Part shown: positions 1-9,283 of the stretch, in pieces | Layout: every line of letters starts with the position of its first letter | Position numbering within the stretch: the first letter of the stretch is position 1 | DNA from: Deltaproteobacteria bacterium | GTDB lineage: Bacteria; Desulfobacterota; GWC2-55-46; UBA9637 | Assembly (NCBI GenBank): GCA_016219285.1 | Contig: JACRNJ010000049.1 | Coordinates: 1 to 60,732, forward strand | DNA length: 60,732 bases | Direction of reading: 5' to 3' | Notes under the pieces: generated by a model | Told to the model about the DNA's origin: nothing | The model's input: only the letters and a program-made list of their open reading frames with translations | Database searches by the model: none | Translations under genes and position numbers: made by a program

Positions 1-591
1 GCAATAGGATATTCTGGGATAAAGATTATGTCCATGGACATGCTTTTACCCTTTGATGAGACCCCTGTCGCATGGAATGGGCCATCGTCTACTCATACCT
101 GGGTTGGAACAGCGGAGATTGGAACGGTCAGGGAGTTCCTGACTGATACATGCTGGGGTGATCTGGATATGCTTTTCATAGACCTCCCTCCAGGGCCAAA
201 TCGCTTAAATGACATTATAAACCTAATCCCGGACCTAAATGGCGTGATAATGGTAACAATACCATCTGAGGTTTCAGAACTTGTGGTTATGAAGTCCATC
301 AGCCTTGTAAAGGGGTTGAATATTCCAGTAATCGGTTTAATAGAAAATATGGGCGGATATATCTGTAAGAAATGCGGCAATGAAGAGCCTTTATTTTTAG
401 GCGGCTCTGTAAAGGAGATGTCCGCAATCATGGATATACCCTATATGGGGAAAATCCCCTTTGATCCTTTAATCTCAGTGGCGCTTGATAAAGGGAGGGC
501 ATTTTTATCAGAGGCTGAAGATTCTCCTTCTGCAAAGGCAATTATGCAGATTGGAAATAGGGTTGCCGAATTATTAGGAGGTGAAAAATGA
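1..591 (+). CDS. mrp: Mrp/NBP35-type Fe-S carrier ATPase, 5' end cut by window
   Basis: The frame is open through base 1, so the N-terminus and its P-loop lie outside the window. The visible part has the DLPPG segment of the MinD/Mrp deviant P-loop ATPases and a CKKCG motif near its middle, at the position where Mrp/ApbC proteins have the CxxC that binds a bridging [4Fe-4S] cluster. Family members act in the cytoplasm as ATP-dependent carriers that deliver Fe-S clusters to apo-proteins. The stop overlaps the next start (ATGA), so the two genes are probably translationally coupled. An NBP35-like paralog is equally possible. Confidence 0.85.
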   Translation, partial: AIGYSGIKIMSMDMLLPFDETPVAWNGPSSTHTWVGTAEIGTVREFLTDTCWGDLDMLFIDLPPGPNRLNDIINLIPDLNGVIMVTIPSEVSELVVMKSISLVKGLNIPVIGLIENMGGYICKKCGNEEPLFLGGSVKEMSAIMDIPYMGKIPFDPLISVALDKGRAFLSEAEDSPSAKAIMQIGNRVAELLGGEK

Positions 592-998
592 AATTTCTAT
601 GTGTTGGATGCGATGAACCAATGAAGTTTATAAATGCAGACGCCCCCGAGGAGGGTTCGGTAAGTATTATATTTGGCTGCCCAAAATGCAATAACCAGAT
701 TGCAATGCTTACAAATCCACAGGAGACCCAGCTTGTCAGGACATTGGGGGTAAATATCGGCGGCGGCGCTGTGCCGCATGAGCCCCTGACATTGACAAAT
801 GGTCTTATGGCTGACAGACAGCCATTGGCAGATGCTTATATTGTATGGACAAAAGAGGCAGAGGAGAGGCTTAAAAAGGCGCCGTCCTTCGTTCAACCTA
901 TGGCAAAAAGGGCTATTATAAGCTATGCAAGAGAAAAGGGTATAGGGGAGATTACTCTACAGGTCATGGATGTGGTAAAGGAAAAGTCAGGGATGTAA
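588..998 (+). CDS. Zinc-ribbon protein with C-terminal PCP-reductase-like domain
   Basis: A 136-residue protein. The N-terminus has two CxxC pairs (C5/C8 and C31/C34), which look like a zinc ribbon or Fe-S knuckle. The last 50 residues (from WTKEAEERL through the AKRAI..YAREKGI segment) resemble the short helical PCP_red domain named after the light-independent protochlorophyllide reductase subunit but common in non-phototrophs. Coupling to the Mrp gene suggests a role in Fe-S or redox biology, but the function is unknown. The same frame stays open for 33 codons after the TAA stop and ends at another TAA (1096-1098), so a longer ancestral C-terminus is possible. Confidence 0.7.
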   Translation: MKFLCVGCDEPMKFINADAPEEGSVSIIFGCPKCNNQIAMLTNPQETQLVRTLGVNIGGGAVPHEPLTLTNGLMADRQPLADAYIVWTKEAEERLKKAPSFVQPMAKRAIISYAREKGIGEITLQVMDVVKEKSGM

Positions 999-1100
999 AA
1001 TAGGCCAGTCCTTGTATATGCTCAGAACAGGGGCATTGAAAAACCTGAGGCGAGAAAGCTCCTCTGGGATGGCTTTGAAAGGCTACTGGGATTTTAAAAA

Positions 1101-1149
1101 GTAGGGCGGGCTGCGCCCGCCAATTATCGGTGGGCAAAGCCCACCCTAC
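1101..1149. repeat. Double-hairpin inverted repeat (REP-like)
   Basis: Two arms (GTAGGGCGGGC... and ...GCCCACCCTAC) are imperfect reverse complements of each other, and each arm also folds on itself (GGCGGGC/GCCCGCC and GGTGGGC/GCCCACC). It lies between the PCP_red gene and the hemerythrin gene and could end transcription or stabilise mRNA. No second copy was seen in the window. Confidence 0.6.
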
Positions 1150-1171
1150 AAAAATAAGGAGGCAATGATTT

Positions 1172-1576
1172 ATGGCGCTGCAATGGACAGAGGCATTGGC
1201 AACAGGCATAGCCGATATAGATAATCAGCATAAGGAGTTGTTTAAAAGAATTAATTCCCTGTTTGATGCCTGTCAACATGGGAAGGGAAAGGGTGAGGTT
1301 ATGAATGTGTTGAAGTTTATGGAAGATTATATAGAAACCCATTTCAGCGCAGAAGAGAGGCTGCAAAAAGGGCATTCCTACCCTGATTATACATCCCACA
1401 AGGCCATGCACGAACAGTTTAGAAAGGATTTTTATGAATTTAAAAACAAGCTTGGACAGACAGGGGCAACCCTTTCTACCGTAATCATTACGAATAGTTT
1501 GCTTTCTTCCTGGTGGACAGAGCATATAGGCAGGGTGGGTAAGGCATTGGGAGAATTTTTAAAAGACAGGTTATAG
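1172..1576 (+). CDS. Bacteriohemerythrin with one iron ligand missing
   Basis: A 134-residue single-domain hemerythrin, the usual length for the family. Expected di-iron ligands are visible as H20, H57, E61, H76, H80 and H118. The seventh ligand, normally Asp five residues after the last His (HIxxxD), is Gly123 here (HIGRVG). AGGAGG lies just upstream of the ATG, supporting this start. Family members bind O2 (or NO) reversibly in the cytoplasm and are common in anaerobes and microaerophiles. Loss of the bridging Asp may change O2 binding or di-iron stability. It stands alone, followed by a repeat. Confidence 0.9.
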   Translation: MALQWTEALATGIADIDNQHKELFKRINSLFDACQHGKGKGEVMNVLKFMEDYIETHFSAEERLQKGHSYPDYTSHKAMHEQFRKDFYEFKNKLGQTGATLSTVIITNSLLSSWWTEHIGRVGKALGEFLKDRL

Positions 1577-1613
1577 AGGAGTTACTAAGGCGGTCATAAG
1601 TAAAGCCACAATT

Positions 1614-1690
1614 GTCATTCCCGCAGTCCGTTGAGCGGGAATCCAGACAGCTAAAGAACTGGATGCCCGATTAAGAACTTCTGGCATGAC
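1614..1690. repeat. Dispersed GTCATTCCCGC repeat, copy 1
   Basis: Begins GTCATTCCCGC, contains GCGGGAATCCAG and TGGATGCCCG, and ends GGCATGAC, so its ends are short inverted repeats (GTCAT/ATGAC). A second copy with the same order of blocks is at 54120-54204. It sits between the convergent hemerythrin and response-regulator genes. Confidence 0.75.
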
Positions 1691-1719
1691 GATTAATTTA
1701 TGTGTCTTTACTTATGAAC

Positions 1720-3051
1720 TCATTCGTAAGATGCATTTTTCTTTATCTGATATTTAGCTATTTTCCTCTGGAGGGTTCTTCTATCTATGCCGAGGTGAGC
1801 GGCGGTTTTGGTTATATTCCAGTTGTTGGCATTAAGGCTTTCAAGAAGATATCTTTTTCCCATAGCATCAAGGCTTGGAGCAGAAGGCGCTTGATTCAAC
1901 AGGCGGGTTTTATCAGGAAGGATAGAGTTTATAATGCCTTTTGTTATGATATTCCCATTGGAAAGGAGCATGGCCCTGCTTAAGATGTTGAAAAGCTCCC
2001 TCACATTTCCAGGCCAACGGTAAGCTGTCAACACGCCCATAGAGTCGTCGGAAACGGCAATTCCCCTCTCTTTTGCCAGAGGCGAGGAAAGCAGAAAATA
2101 TTTTGCAAGTATAGGCACATCCTCTTTTCTATCTCTTAAAGGCGGCATGTTTATTCTGCAGACATTCAGCCTGTAATAGAGGTCGTGGCGAAATCTTTTG
2201 GCCTTTACCTCCTCCTCTATATCTTTGTTTATGGCCGCCGCAATCCGCACATCCACCTTGAGCTCTCTGGTGGAGCCAAGCGGTCTGAATATGCCTGTCT
2301 CCAGAAATCTTAAAAGGCTTGCCTGAACAGTCAAATTCATATCTCCTATTTCATCTATAAACAGAGTCCCGCCGTCTGCAACTTTTAACAATCCATCCTT
2401 ATTATCAGTGGCGCCTGTAAAGGCGCCTTTTACATGGCCAAACAGTTCATTTTCCAGAAGGTCCGGCTTTAATGAAGCGCAGTTTATTGCAATGAACGGC
2501 CGTTCTTTTCTTATGCTGTCGAAATGAACAGCCCTGGCTGTAAGTTCCTTGCCTGTGCCGCTCTCCCCTGTGATAAGCACAGCAAACGGAGAATCCTTAA
2601 CCTGCCGGATAATAGAAATAACCTTCTGTATTGCGGGACTATTGCCTGCGATGCCGTGATAAATCTCTGAAAAGTCCCTGCCCTTAACTCCCGACTCATG
2701 GCTTGCAACCGCCCTGATAACAGACTCCATTTCTTCTATCTCGCACGGCTTGATAAGATAGTTGTATGCCCCAATCTTCATAGCCTCTACTGCCGTTGCG
2801 ATACTACCGTAGCCTGTCAGAATAACGCTTTTCAGGGCAGGCTGCATCTCTTTCAATTCCCTTACCACCTCAATACCATTCATATCAGGCATCTTCATAT
2901 CCACAAAGGCAGCATCGAATATTGTATCTGCCGCCATACGCACTGCCTCTTTGCCATTATCAACGGAGGTAACCCTGTAACCACGTCTCATAAGGGCCTT
3001 TGATATATGTTTTCTAAAAATATTATCATCATCAACTATCAGAATATTCAT
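1720..3051 (-). CDS. Sigma-54-dependent response regulator (NtrC family)
   Basis: Three domains in order: an N-terminal receiver (MNILIVDDD, phospho-acceptor D51 in VDMKMP, late K in the LIKP motif), a central AAA+ domain with Walker A GESGTGKE and the sigma-54 contact loop GAFTGA, and a C-terminal Fis-type helix-turn-helix (IDRRTLQRK). The start is taken at the internal Met that begins the receiver; the reading frame extends nine codons upstream. It lies 61 bases downstream of the kinase gene and is surely its partner. It should activate sigma-54 promoters, but its targets are not shown by the sequence. Confidence 0.93.
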   Translation of the reverse strand: MNILIVDDDNIFRKHISKALMRRGYRVTSVDNGKEAVRMAADTIFDAAFVDMKMPDMNGIEVVRELKEMQPALKSVILTGYGSIATAVEAMKIGAYNYLIKPCEIEEMESVIRAVASHESGVKGRDFSEIYHGIAGNSPAIQKVISIIRQVKDSPFAVLITGESGTGKELTARAVHFDSIRKERPFIAINCASLKPDLLENELFGHVKGAFTGATDNKDGLLKVADGGTLFIDEIGDMNLTVQASLLRFLETGIFRPLGSTRELKVDVRIAAAINKDIEEEVKAKRFRHDLYYRLNVCRINMPPLRDRKEDVPILAKYFLLSSPLAKERGIAVSDDSMGVLTAYRWPGNVRELFNILSRAMLLSNGNIITKGIINSILPDKTRLLNQAPSAPSLDAMGKRYLLESLNANNWNITKTAAHLGIDRRTLQRKIAKYQIKKNASYE

Positions 3052-3112
3052 ACCGCTTCGCTCCATTGAAAAATACAAAGTCTATCTTCAATTTGCAATT
3101 CAAAATATCTAT

Positions 3113-4252
3113 CTACTCCGTTGGCAAGAGAAGTGATACTTCTACCCCTTCTCCAATCCGGCTGTTTATCTTGATATCGCCCATCAGGTCCCTCATAATG
3201 CCATAGCTCACAGAAAGGCCAAGGCCGGTCCCCTTGCCAACCGGCTTTGTGGTAAAAAATGGCTCAAAGACTTTTTTCAGATTCTCTGCCGGTATACCAG
3301 GGCCATTATCACTGACAACCACCTTGGCAGAACAGCCATCTTTAACAGTGTATACAATAACCCTCCCGTCCCCTTTGCCCATTACTGCCTCCACTGCATT
3401 TTTAAGCACATTGAAGACAACTTGTTTGAACCTGCCCGGGTCGGTCTTTACAACAGGAGCAGAGGCGTCGAAATCCTTTAATATCGTAACCCCTTTATAA
3501 CCCTCTCCCTTCTGAATAAGATTTATGGCCTTTGATACAAGACTGTTTAAATCCGTCTCTATATGTTCGGATACGCCCTTCTTTGAGAAGCTCAGGAGAT
3601 CCCCTATAATGGTTTGACACCTCTTTATCTCGCTATTTATATCTGAAAGATAATCCCTTAACTCATCTCTGGTAAATCTTCCTTCTGACAGCCCTTCGGT
3701 TATGCTATTGAGCTCCTCTGATATAATAGATATGGTCGCAAGTGGCGTATTTAATTCATGGGCGACCCCTGCTGCAAGCTGCCCTATGGCTGCCATCTTC
3801 TCTATGTGGACCATGAGTTCTTCTGACATTATCTTTTCAATACTTTTCTCAGTAATATCCAGAATAAGTTCAATAACTTTTGAAACATGGCGGTCCTTGT
3901 CAAACACAGGAATGCCAATTATTTCAAAGGCAACCGGGTTGCCGCTTTCTGATATTTTAGTGGATACGCCTGATGGGAGATTAAATTCGTAATGGGTGGG
4001 GGTTCCGTAGTCTATAGTTCTGCCCGTTGGACAGCTTGCGCAGAAATCTTTACTATATACTATGGTTCTGTAACACTTGCGCCTTTTACCTATCTGTACA
4101 AATGGCCCAAGCCATTCCACTGCCTTTTGATTCATCCACTCTACACGGTGATCCTGATCAATAATTATGAGCCCTGCCTCAAGGTTATTTAAGGTGTTTT
4201 GCAAATTATGCATGTGCGCTATCCGAATATCATAAAGAGCAATAAAGGGCAA
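3113..4252 (-). CDS. PAS-domain sensor histidine kinase, soluble
   Basis: A 379-residue kinase with no membrane segment. An N-terminal PAS domain (about 15-135) carries a Cys cluster (C60, C71, C74, with C71/C74 in a CASCP motif), which suggests redox or metal sensing. The HisKA domain has phospho-acceptor H165 in the AHELNTP motif. The HATPase_c domain shows DNGPGIP and GTGLGLSVS. It is the first gene of a two-gene operon with the NtrC-type regulator and is divergent from cstA. M14 is an alternative start. Confidence 0.9.
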   Translation of the reverse strand: MPFIALYDIRIAHMHNLQNTLNNLEAGLIIIDQDHRVEWMNQKAVEWLGPFVQIGKRRKCYRTIVYSKDFCASCPTGRTIDYGTPTHYEFNLPSGVSTKISESGNPVAFEIIGIPVFDKDRHVSKVIELILDITEKSIEKIMSEELMVHIEKMAAIGQLAAGVAHELNTPLATISIISEELNSITEGLSEGRFTRDELRDYLSDINSEIKRCQTIIGDLLSFSKKGVSEHIETDLNSLVSKAINLIQKGEGYKGVTILKDFDASAPVVKTDPGRFKQVVFNVLKNAVEAVMGKGDGRVIVYTVKDGCSAKVVVSDNGPGIPAENLKKVFEPFFTTKPVGKGTGLGLSVSYGIMRDLMGDIKINSRIGEGVEVSLLLPTE

Positions 4253-4406
4253 TTAAGAAAATCTTGCTCCTAATATATATCTTTACTCCAAAAGATAAAC
4301 CTTTGTCAAGAAATGTCAGTAGCCGGGTAATGTAAATCTTGCTGCTTTACCCTGTTATCTAAGGATATTGACCTGATACCACCGTCTAAGTTATAATAGC
4401 GCCACT
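4253..4406. promoter_or_regulatory. Divergent kinase/cstA intergenic region with sigma-70-type promoter
   Basis: On the plus strand TTGACC (4368-4373) and a perfect TATAAT (4392-4397) are 18 bases apart. Initiation would be expected about 4404, three bases before the cstA ATG at 4407. No Shine-Dalgarno sequence precedes the ATG, so a leaderless cstA mRNA is likely if this promoter is used. No -24/-12 (GG..GC) element was found here. Confidence 0.6.
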
Positions 4407-6347
4407 ATGAAACTATCCAATATCATCATGGCCCTTACCGCCATAATCGGCGCCTTCGCACTGTCTGTTGTAGCGCAGATAATCAAGCCATCGGAACACG
4501 TTAACGCCCTTTGGTTTGTTGTGGCAGCCGCATGTTTTTTTGTAATCTCATACCGATTATATGGCGCATTTATAACTGCAAAGGTATTAACCATTGATGA
4601 TAGAAGAATCACTCCTTGCAAAAGGCTTGCGGATGGCAGAGATTACCATCCAACACACAAATGGGTTCTCTTCGGGCATCACTTTGCCGCCATTGCAGGC
4701 GCAGGACCGCTCATAGGACCGGTGCTGGCAGCACAGTTTGGTTATCTGCCCGGATTCCTCTGGATATTGATTGGAGCAGCGCTCGGCGGCGCTGTGCATG
4801 ATACGGTAATCCTTGCGGCATCTGTCAGAAGAAACGGCCGCTCCCTTGCCCAGATTGCAAAGGATGAGATTGGCCCTGTTGCAGGCATTACCGCAGCCCT
4901 TGCCATATTATTCATTATCATCGTTGCCCTGGCAGGCCTTGGGCTTGCTGTTGTGAATGCGCTATCCCATAGTTCATGGGGAACCTTTACGATTTCTGCC
5001 ACCATACCCATAGCCCTTTTTATGGGTATTTACCTCTATAAAATAAGGTATGGCAAAGTTGCTGAGGTAAGTATAATTGGCGTTGTGCTCCTCCTCCTCG
5101 CAGTAATACTGGGGAGATATATCCCGGGATCAGGTCTTGAATCGTATTTTAATCTCAGTAAAAATTCCCTTGTCTTCCTCATGGCGCTCTACGGCTTTGT
5201 TGCATCAGTGCTACCTGTATGGCTGCTCCTCTGCCCCCGGGACTATCTCTCAACCTATATGAAAATAGGCACGGTATTGCTGCTGGCCATGGGGGTGATA
5301 CTGCTTTCTCCCGACATTCAGATGCCTGCGGTAACAAAGTTTATTGACGGCGGAGGGCCAATAATACCTGGGAGCGTTTTCCCGTTCATGTTTATAACCA
5401 TTGCCTGCGGAGCAGTATCAGGGTTTCATTCCCTTATATCATCAGGCACAACACCCAAAATGATTCAGAGTGAATCCGAAATAAGAATGATTGGCTTCGG
5501 TGCTATGCTTGCGGAGGGTTTTGTTGCAGTCATTGCCGTAATTGCCGCAACCATACTAATCCCCGGCGACTACTTTGCAATAAACACAAAACTATCATTT
5601 GAACAATTAGCCCAGCTTGGATTCCCTGTGAGCAAGATTCAAGAACTTTCCCAAACTGTTGGCGTTGATGTGGCCGGACGACCGGGAGGCGCTGTTTCTC
5701 TGGCTGTGGGTATGGCATACATATTCTCAAGCCTTCCCGGCATGAAGGGTCTTATGCCCTACTGGTACAACTTTGCCCTGATGTTTGAAGCGCTCTTTAT
5801 ATTGACAACCGTTGACACAGGCACAAGGGTTGCCCGGTTTATTTTACAGGAGCTTGGCGGATATGCCTACAAGCCCCTGGCAAAAACCAACTGGATGCCC
5901 GGGACCATATTTACAAGTCTTGTTGTTGTCGGCGCTTGGGCTTATCTCATCCATTCAGGAAGCATTTCTACGATATGGCCTATGTTTGGCGTGGCTAATC
6001 AACTGCTTGCTGCCCTTGCCTTCTGTATCGGCACAACAATTATTATAAAGATGGGAAGGCTTAAGTATGCATGGGTAACATTCTTGCCAATGCTCTTTAT
6101 GTTTATAACCACCCTGACAGCATCATGGAAACTTTTCTGGATATTCATAGACAAGGCCGGCAAGGCAATAAGTCCTGCTGATGTGTTTACCTTTAAACTA
6201 GATGCAGCGCTGGTTGCAATGATGGCTCTGCTTGCGATTGTTACCGTGTCGGATTCTGCTTATAAATGGTATGGCTATCTCATGGGTAAGCGGGAGATTG
6301 TGACAAGCGAGGTTGTTGAGTGGGCAGAGGATATGGAGGTTCGGTAG
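4407..6347 (+). CDS. cstA: CstA-family carbon-starvation / pyruvate transporter
   Basis: A 646-residue polytopic inner-membrane protein matching CstA throughout: GHHFAAIAGAGPLIGPVLAAQ near residues 90-110, GGAVHDT, the HSLISSGTTPK segment, and TVDTGTRVARF. CstA/BtsT proteins import pyruvate or peptides during carbon limitation. It is divergent from an NtrC-type two-component pair that may control it, by analogy with other systems in which a two-component system drives a CstA-like gene. The start codon has no visible ribosome-binding site and nearly coincides with the predicted transcription start. Confidence 0.95.
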   Translation: MKLSNIIMALTAIIGAFALSVVAQIIKPSEHVNALWFVVAAACFFVISYRLYGAFITAKVLTIDDRRITPCKRLADGRDYHPTHKWVLFGHHFAAIAGAGPLIGPVLAAQFGYLPGFLWILIGAALGGAVHDTVILAASVRRNGRSLAQIAKDEIGPVAGITAALAILFIIIVALAGLGLAVVNALSHSSWGTFTISATIPIALFMGIYLYKIRYGKVAEVSIIGVVLLLLAVILGRYIPGSGLESYFNLSKNSLVFLMALYGFVASVLPVWLLLCPRDYLSTYMKIGTVLLLAMGVILLSPDIQMPAVTKFIDGGGPIIPGSVFPFMFITIACGAVSGFHSLISSGTTPKMIQSESEIRMIGFGAMLAEGFVAVIAVIAATILIPGDYFAINTKLSFEQLAQLGFPVSKIQELSQTVGVDVAGRPGGAVSLAVGMAYIFSSLPGMKGLMPYWYNFALMFEALFILTTVDTGTRVARFILQELGGYAYKPLAKTNWMPGTIFTSLVVVGAWAYLIHSGSISTIWPMFGVANQLLAALAFCIGTTIIIKMGRLKYAWVTFLPMLFMFITTLTASWKLFWIFIDKAGKAISPADVFTFKLDAALVAMMALLAIVTVSDSAYKWYGYLMGKREIVTSEVVEWAEDMEVR

Positions 6348-6494
6348 ACAGTCACTATTTCCTCTATTTTTTGCTCAAAAACCGTTTTAATATCGTAAGC
6401 ATGATTAACTCGAAAATGCAGTTAGTTTTTATTTTTAGGGTGCAAACGCAGGGTTTGAGCCAGATCCCGCCCCTGAAAGTTTCTATCAGGAGAC

Positions 6495-6538
6495 AAGATT
6501 GCGTTTGTCAAAAAATGCAACTGCATTTTTTGAATTAA
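6495..6538. repeat. Dispersed repeat C, copy 1 (GATTGCGTTTG / AAAATGCA palindrome)
   Basis: Block AAGATTGCGTTTGTC followed by the palindrome AAAAAATGCA-AC-TGCATTTTTT. Related copies are at 45544-45587 and 52041-52084, with a degenerate one at 12103-12140. Upstream, 6441-6448 (CAAACGCA) is complementary to TGCGTTTG here, giving a larger fold across 6440-6508. It fills the gap between the convergent cstA and acpS genes and may act as a bidirectional terminator. Confidence 0.65.
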
Positions 6539-6894
6539 TTCTTTTCTAATATGACCTGAGCAATGCAGTAATCGCCATCGTGGGAGATGGTGAGATGTGT
6601 TTTTAAATTTTGGATTCTATATTTCGGGTTTTTACTTAGAACAATATAAGGGCAGCCATTGGGGTTATTGAGAATCTCAATATCAGCGAATTGTATCACA
6701 CATCCGATGGCCTTTAAAAACGCCTCTTTCGCAGCAAAACGCGCTGCAAGGTGCTGCTCATAAAATTTTCTCTTCTCGCAATACATCAATTCATGTTGCG
6801 TGAAGATTCTGTTTTTAAATCTATCTCCCCATCGTTCCACTGCTTTTTTAAATTTGGGAATATGCACAATGTCTATGCCAATGCCGTGTATCAT
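6535..6894 (-). CDS. acpS: Holo-[acyl-carrier-protein] synthase
   Basis: A 119-residue protein of typical AcpS length. It begins IHGIGIDIVHIPKF, with the conserved Asp that binds Mg2+, and contains RFAAKEAFLKAIG, the second catalytic motif (W/F-x-x-KE-A). It transfers 4'-phosphopantetheine from CoA to apo-ACP for fatty acid synthesis. It is the last gene of the glmM-pdxJ-acpS run. The segment NPKYRIQNLK lies where family members vary and is coded by AT-rich, loosely heptad-like DNA (about 6602-6630), a weaker example of the repeat insertions seen elsewhere here. Confidence 0.95.
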   Translation of the reverse strand: MIHGIGIDIVHIPKFKKAVERWGDRFKNRIFTQHELMYCEKRKFYEQHLAARFAAKEAFLKAIGCVIQFADIEILNNPNGCPYIVLSKNPKYRIQNLKTHLTISHDGDYCIAQVILEKN

Positions 6895-6997
6895 AAGAAA
6901 ACCGTGGTTCGTGTCCGTTATCAGTGACCGTATGAAAACTACTTCTTAAAATCTTTTGCTCTTCACGGACACGGTTCACGGTCGCGTATAACGAGCT

Positions 6998-7711
6998 TTA
7001 TTTCACCAACTCCTTCATCTCCCTAACCGCTTTCTCTATGCCGACAAAAACACTTCTGGCTATTATGCTGAAGCCGATTGCAAATTCTTCAATCTCTTTG
7101 ATTTCTGCCACTTTTTTTACATTGTAATAATCAAGGCCGTGGCCTGCATGCACTGCCATGCCAAGCTTGGATGCAAGGAGAGATGTATTGTATATCCGCT
7201 TCAATTCTTCATCCTTCATTACTCCATTATTTGCATCGCAATACTTTCCTGTATGTATCTCCACCCCGCTTACATCCATCCTGTGACTGGCTTTCACCTG
7301 CTCCGGTTCAGGGTCAATAAAGAGATTTACTCTCATGCCCGCTTCCCGAAGTGTTGTAATAATTTTCTTGAGAGGCTCCCGCTGCGTCCTTACATCCAGG
7401 CCCCCTTCTGTTGTTAGTTCCTGTCGTTTCTCAGGGACAAAGGTAACCATATCAGGCTTTAACTCAAGGGCAATCTTCAACATCTCCTGTGTTGCAGCCA
7501 TTTCAAGGTTCAGTTTGCTTTTAATCGTCTTTCTTAAAATGATTGCATCTCTGTCCTGAATATGCCGCCTGTCTTCACGGAGATGAATTGTTATGCCGTC
7601 AGCGCCGCCAAGTTCTGCCAGCGCCGCCGCAGTTACCGGGTCTGGTTCTTTGGCACGCCTTGCCTGCCTTATTGTTGCAACGTGGTCTACATTAACATAT
7701 AATCTTGCCAT
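6998..7711 (-). CDS. pdxJ: Pyridoxine 5'-phosphate synthase
   Basis: A 237-residue PdxJ: RLYVNVDHVATIRQAR at the N-terminus, ADGITIHLREDRRHIQ (substrate and catalytic residues), MVTFVPEKRQELTTEGG, and HAGHGL near the C-terminus. It condenses 3-amino-1-hydroxyacetone phosphate with deoxyxylulose 5-phosphate in the DXP-dependent vitamin B6 pathway. It lies between glmM and acpS on the minus strand; pdxJ-acpS adjacency is widespread in Gram-negative bacteria. Confidence 0.97.
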   Translation of the reverse strand: MARLYVNVDHVATIRQARRAKEPDPVTAAALAELGGADGITIHLREDRRHIQDRDAIILRKTIKSKLNLEMAATQEMLKIALELKPDMVTFVPEKRQELTTEGGLDVRTQREPLKKIITTLREAGMRVNLFIDPEPEQVKASHRMDVSGVEIHTGKYCDANNGVMKDEELKRIYNTSLLASKLGMAVHAGHGLDYYNVKKVAEIKEIEEFAIGFSIIARSVFVGIEKAVREMKELVK

Positions 7712-7726
7712 GCTCGGCTCCTTTGA

Positions 7727-7806
7727 AAAACGTCAAAACATCAAAGAGTCATAGGGTCAAAGATTTTTCTCTAACACTCTGGCGCTTTGACATTTCTACT
7801 TTGACA
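7727..7806. repeat. Octad-repeat array with inverted arms (pdxJ-glmM gap)
   Basis: Four approximate 8-nt units built on GTCAAAGA (GTCAAAAC, ATCAAAGA, GTCATAGG, GTCAAAGA) are followed by a spacer and then complementary CTTTGACA-type units. Same style as the heptad arrays elsewhere but with period 8. Confidence 0.55.
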
Positions 7807-7816
7807 CTTTACTTTT

Positions 7817-9166
7817 TTATCCAAGCTCCTTTTTTATAGCCTCGGCAATATATCTTGCCATTTTTTTAATCTCTTTTGAATCTCTTCCTTCAAGCATAAC
7901 CCTCGCAAGCGGCTCTGTGCCGGAATATCTGACCGACAATCTGCCGTTGCCATCTAATTTGTTTTCTATCTCACGTATCTTGCCTGCGATTTGAGGTATT
8001 TTAAAAAAGTCTTTTTTTTGTTTAACCTTTATATTTACCAAAACCTGAGGGAACTGCCTCATAGTGCCGGCAAGCTCTGAAAGCTTTTTATTCTCATTAA
8101 TCATTATGGCCAAAACCTGCAGGGCAGAGATAATCCCATCTCCCGTTGTCGTGTGGTCCATGAACAGTATGTGCCCCGACTGCTCACCTCCAAGATTGTA
8201 GCCGCATTTCAGCATTTCTTCCGCCACATATCTGTCGCCCACATTAGTTCTGATAACTTTACCGCCTGCGTTTTTTACAGCCTCTTCAAGGCCAATATTG
8301 CTCATAATAGTTGTAACCAGGGTTTTATTTTTTAATGCGTTCTGCTTCAGCATCCTAGTCGCTACTATTGCCATAAGATGGTCGCCGCTCAAAACTGTCC
8401 CTTTTTCATCTACGAGGATTACTCTGTCTCCATCGCCGTCCAAGGCAATGCCGATATCGGCCTTTTTTTCTTTAACCAGTTTTGCAACGACCTCCGGATA
8501 TAATGAACCGCACCCTTCATTTATATTTTCACCATCAGGCTGGACACCGATTGGAAAAACCTCCGCGCCCAGCTCATAAAAAACCTCAGGCGCAACCTTG
8601 TATGCAGCGCCGTTGGCACAGTCAACCGCTATCTTCAAACCGTCCAGTATCAGTTCTTTTGGGAATGTATTTTTTGCAAATACGACATATCTGCCGATTG
8701 CATCATCAATCCTATATGCCTTGCCAATATCGCTTGCTGTTGGTCTGTGTGATGGCTCGCCATTGTCAAATATGAAGCTCTCTATCTCTGCTTCTATCTT
8801 GTCCGGCAGTTTAAAACCATCTCTTAAAAAAAACTTTATGCCGTTATCTTGATACGAATTGTGGGATGCTGAAATTACAACGCCTGCATCTGCCCTCATA
8901 CTTGATGTAATAAAGGCTATGCCTGGCGTGGGAAGAGGCCCAACCAGCATTACATCAACACCCATAGAGCATATGCCGGAGGCCATTGCGGTTTCCAGCA
9001 TATACCCGGACAGTCTTGTGTCTTTTCCAATTACAATTTTATGCCTTCTCGGTTCTTTTTTGAATACATACGCTATTGCCCTTCCGAGCTGCATAGCAAT
9101 CTCTGAAGTCATTGGGTAGATATTTGCAACCCCTCTCACCCCGTCTGTGCCAAACAATTTTCTCAT
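7817..9166 (-). CDS. glmM: Phosphoglucosamine mutase
   Basis: A 449-residue alpha-D-phosphohexomutase. The catalytic phosphoserine is S101 in [13 protein letters not shown], the Mg2+ loop is DGDGDR, the sugar-specificity loop is GGEQSGH, and the C-terminal phosphate-binding loop is RYSGTEP. It converts glucosamine-6-P to glucosamine-1-P for peptidoglycan and LPS precursors. It follows cdaA-cdaR, the classic arrangement in which the c-di-AMP cyclase, its regulator and GlmM are co-transcribed and physically interact. Confidence 0.98.
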   Translation of the reverse strand: MRKLFGTDGVRGVANIYPMTSEIAMQLGRAIAYVFKKEPRRHKIVIGKDTRLSGYMLETAMASGICSMGVDVMLVGPLPTPGIAFITSSMRADAGVVISASHNSYQDNGIKFFLRDGFKLPDKIEAEIESFIFDNGEPSHRPTASDIGKAYRIDDAIGRYVVFAKNTFPKELILDGLKIAVDCANGAAYKVAPEVFYELGAEVFPIGVQPDGENINEGCGSLYPEVVAKLVKEKKADIGIALDGDGDRVILVDEKGTVLSGDHLMAIVATRMLKQNALKNKTLVTTIMSNIGLEEAVKNAGGKVIRTNVGDRYVAEEMLKCGYNLGGEQSGHILFMDHTTTGDGIISALQVLAIMINENKKLSELAGTMRQFPQVLVNIKVKQKKDFFKIPQIAGKIREIENKLDGNGRLSVRYSGTEPLARVMLEGRDSKEIKKMARYIAEAIKKELG

Positions 9167-9283
9167 AAGTTTTTCCCTTTCCGTATATTATTTCATAAAA
9201 ACCAGCTGATAATATCAAAACAAAAATATAAAGTGCAAGTGATTGAAAGTTAATAACCAGCCCACAGGATGTGCAAGATGTTT

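Noticed and set aside
1702-1983. 93-codon open frame on the plus strand
   Set aside because: It lies antisense to the helix-turn-helix end of the NtrC-type regulator and the repeat next to it.
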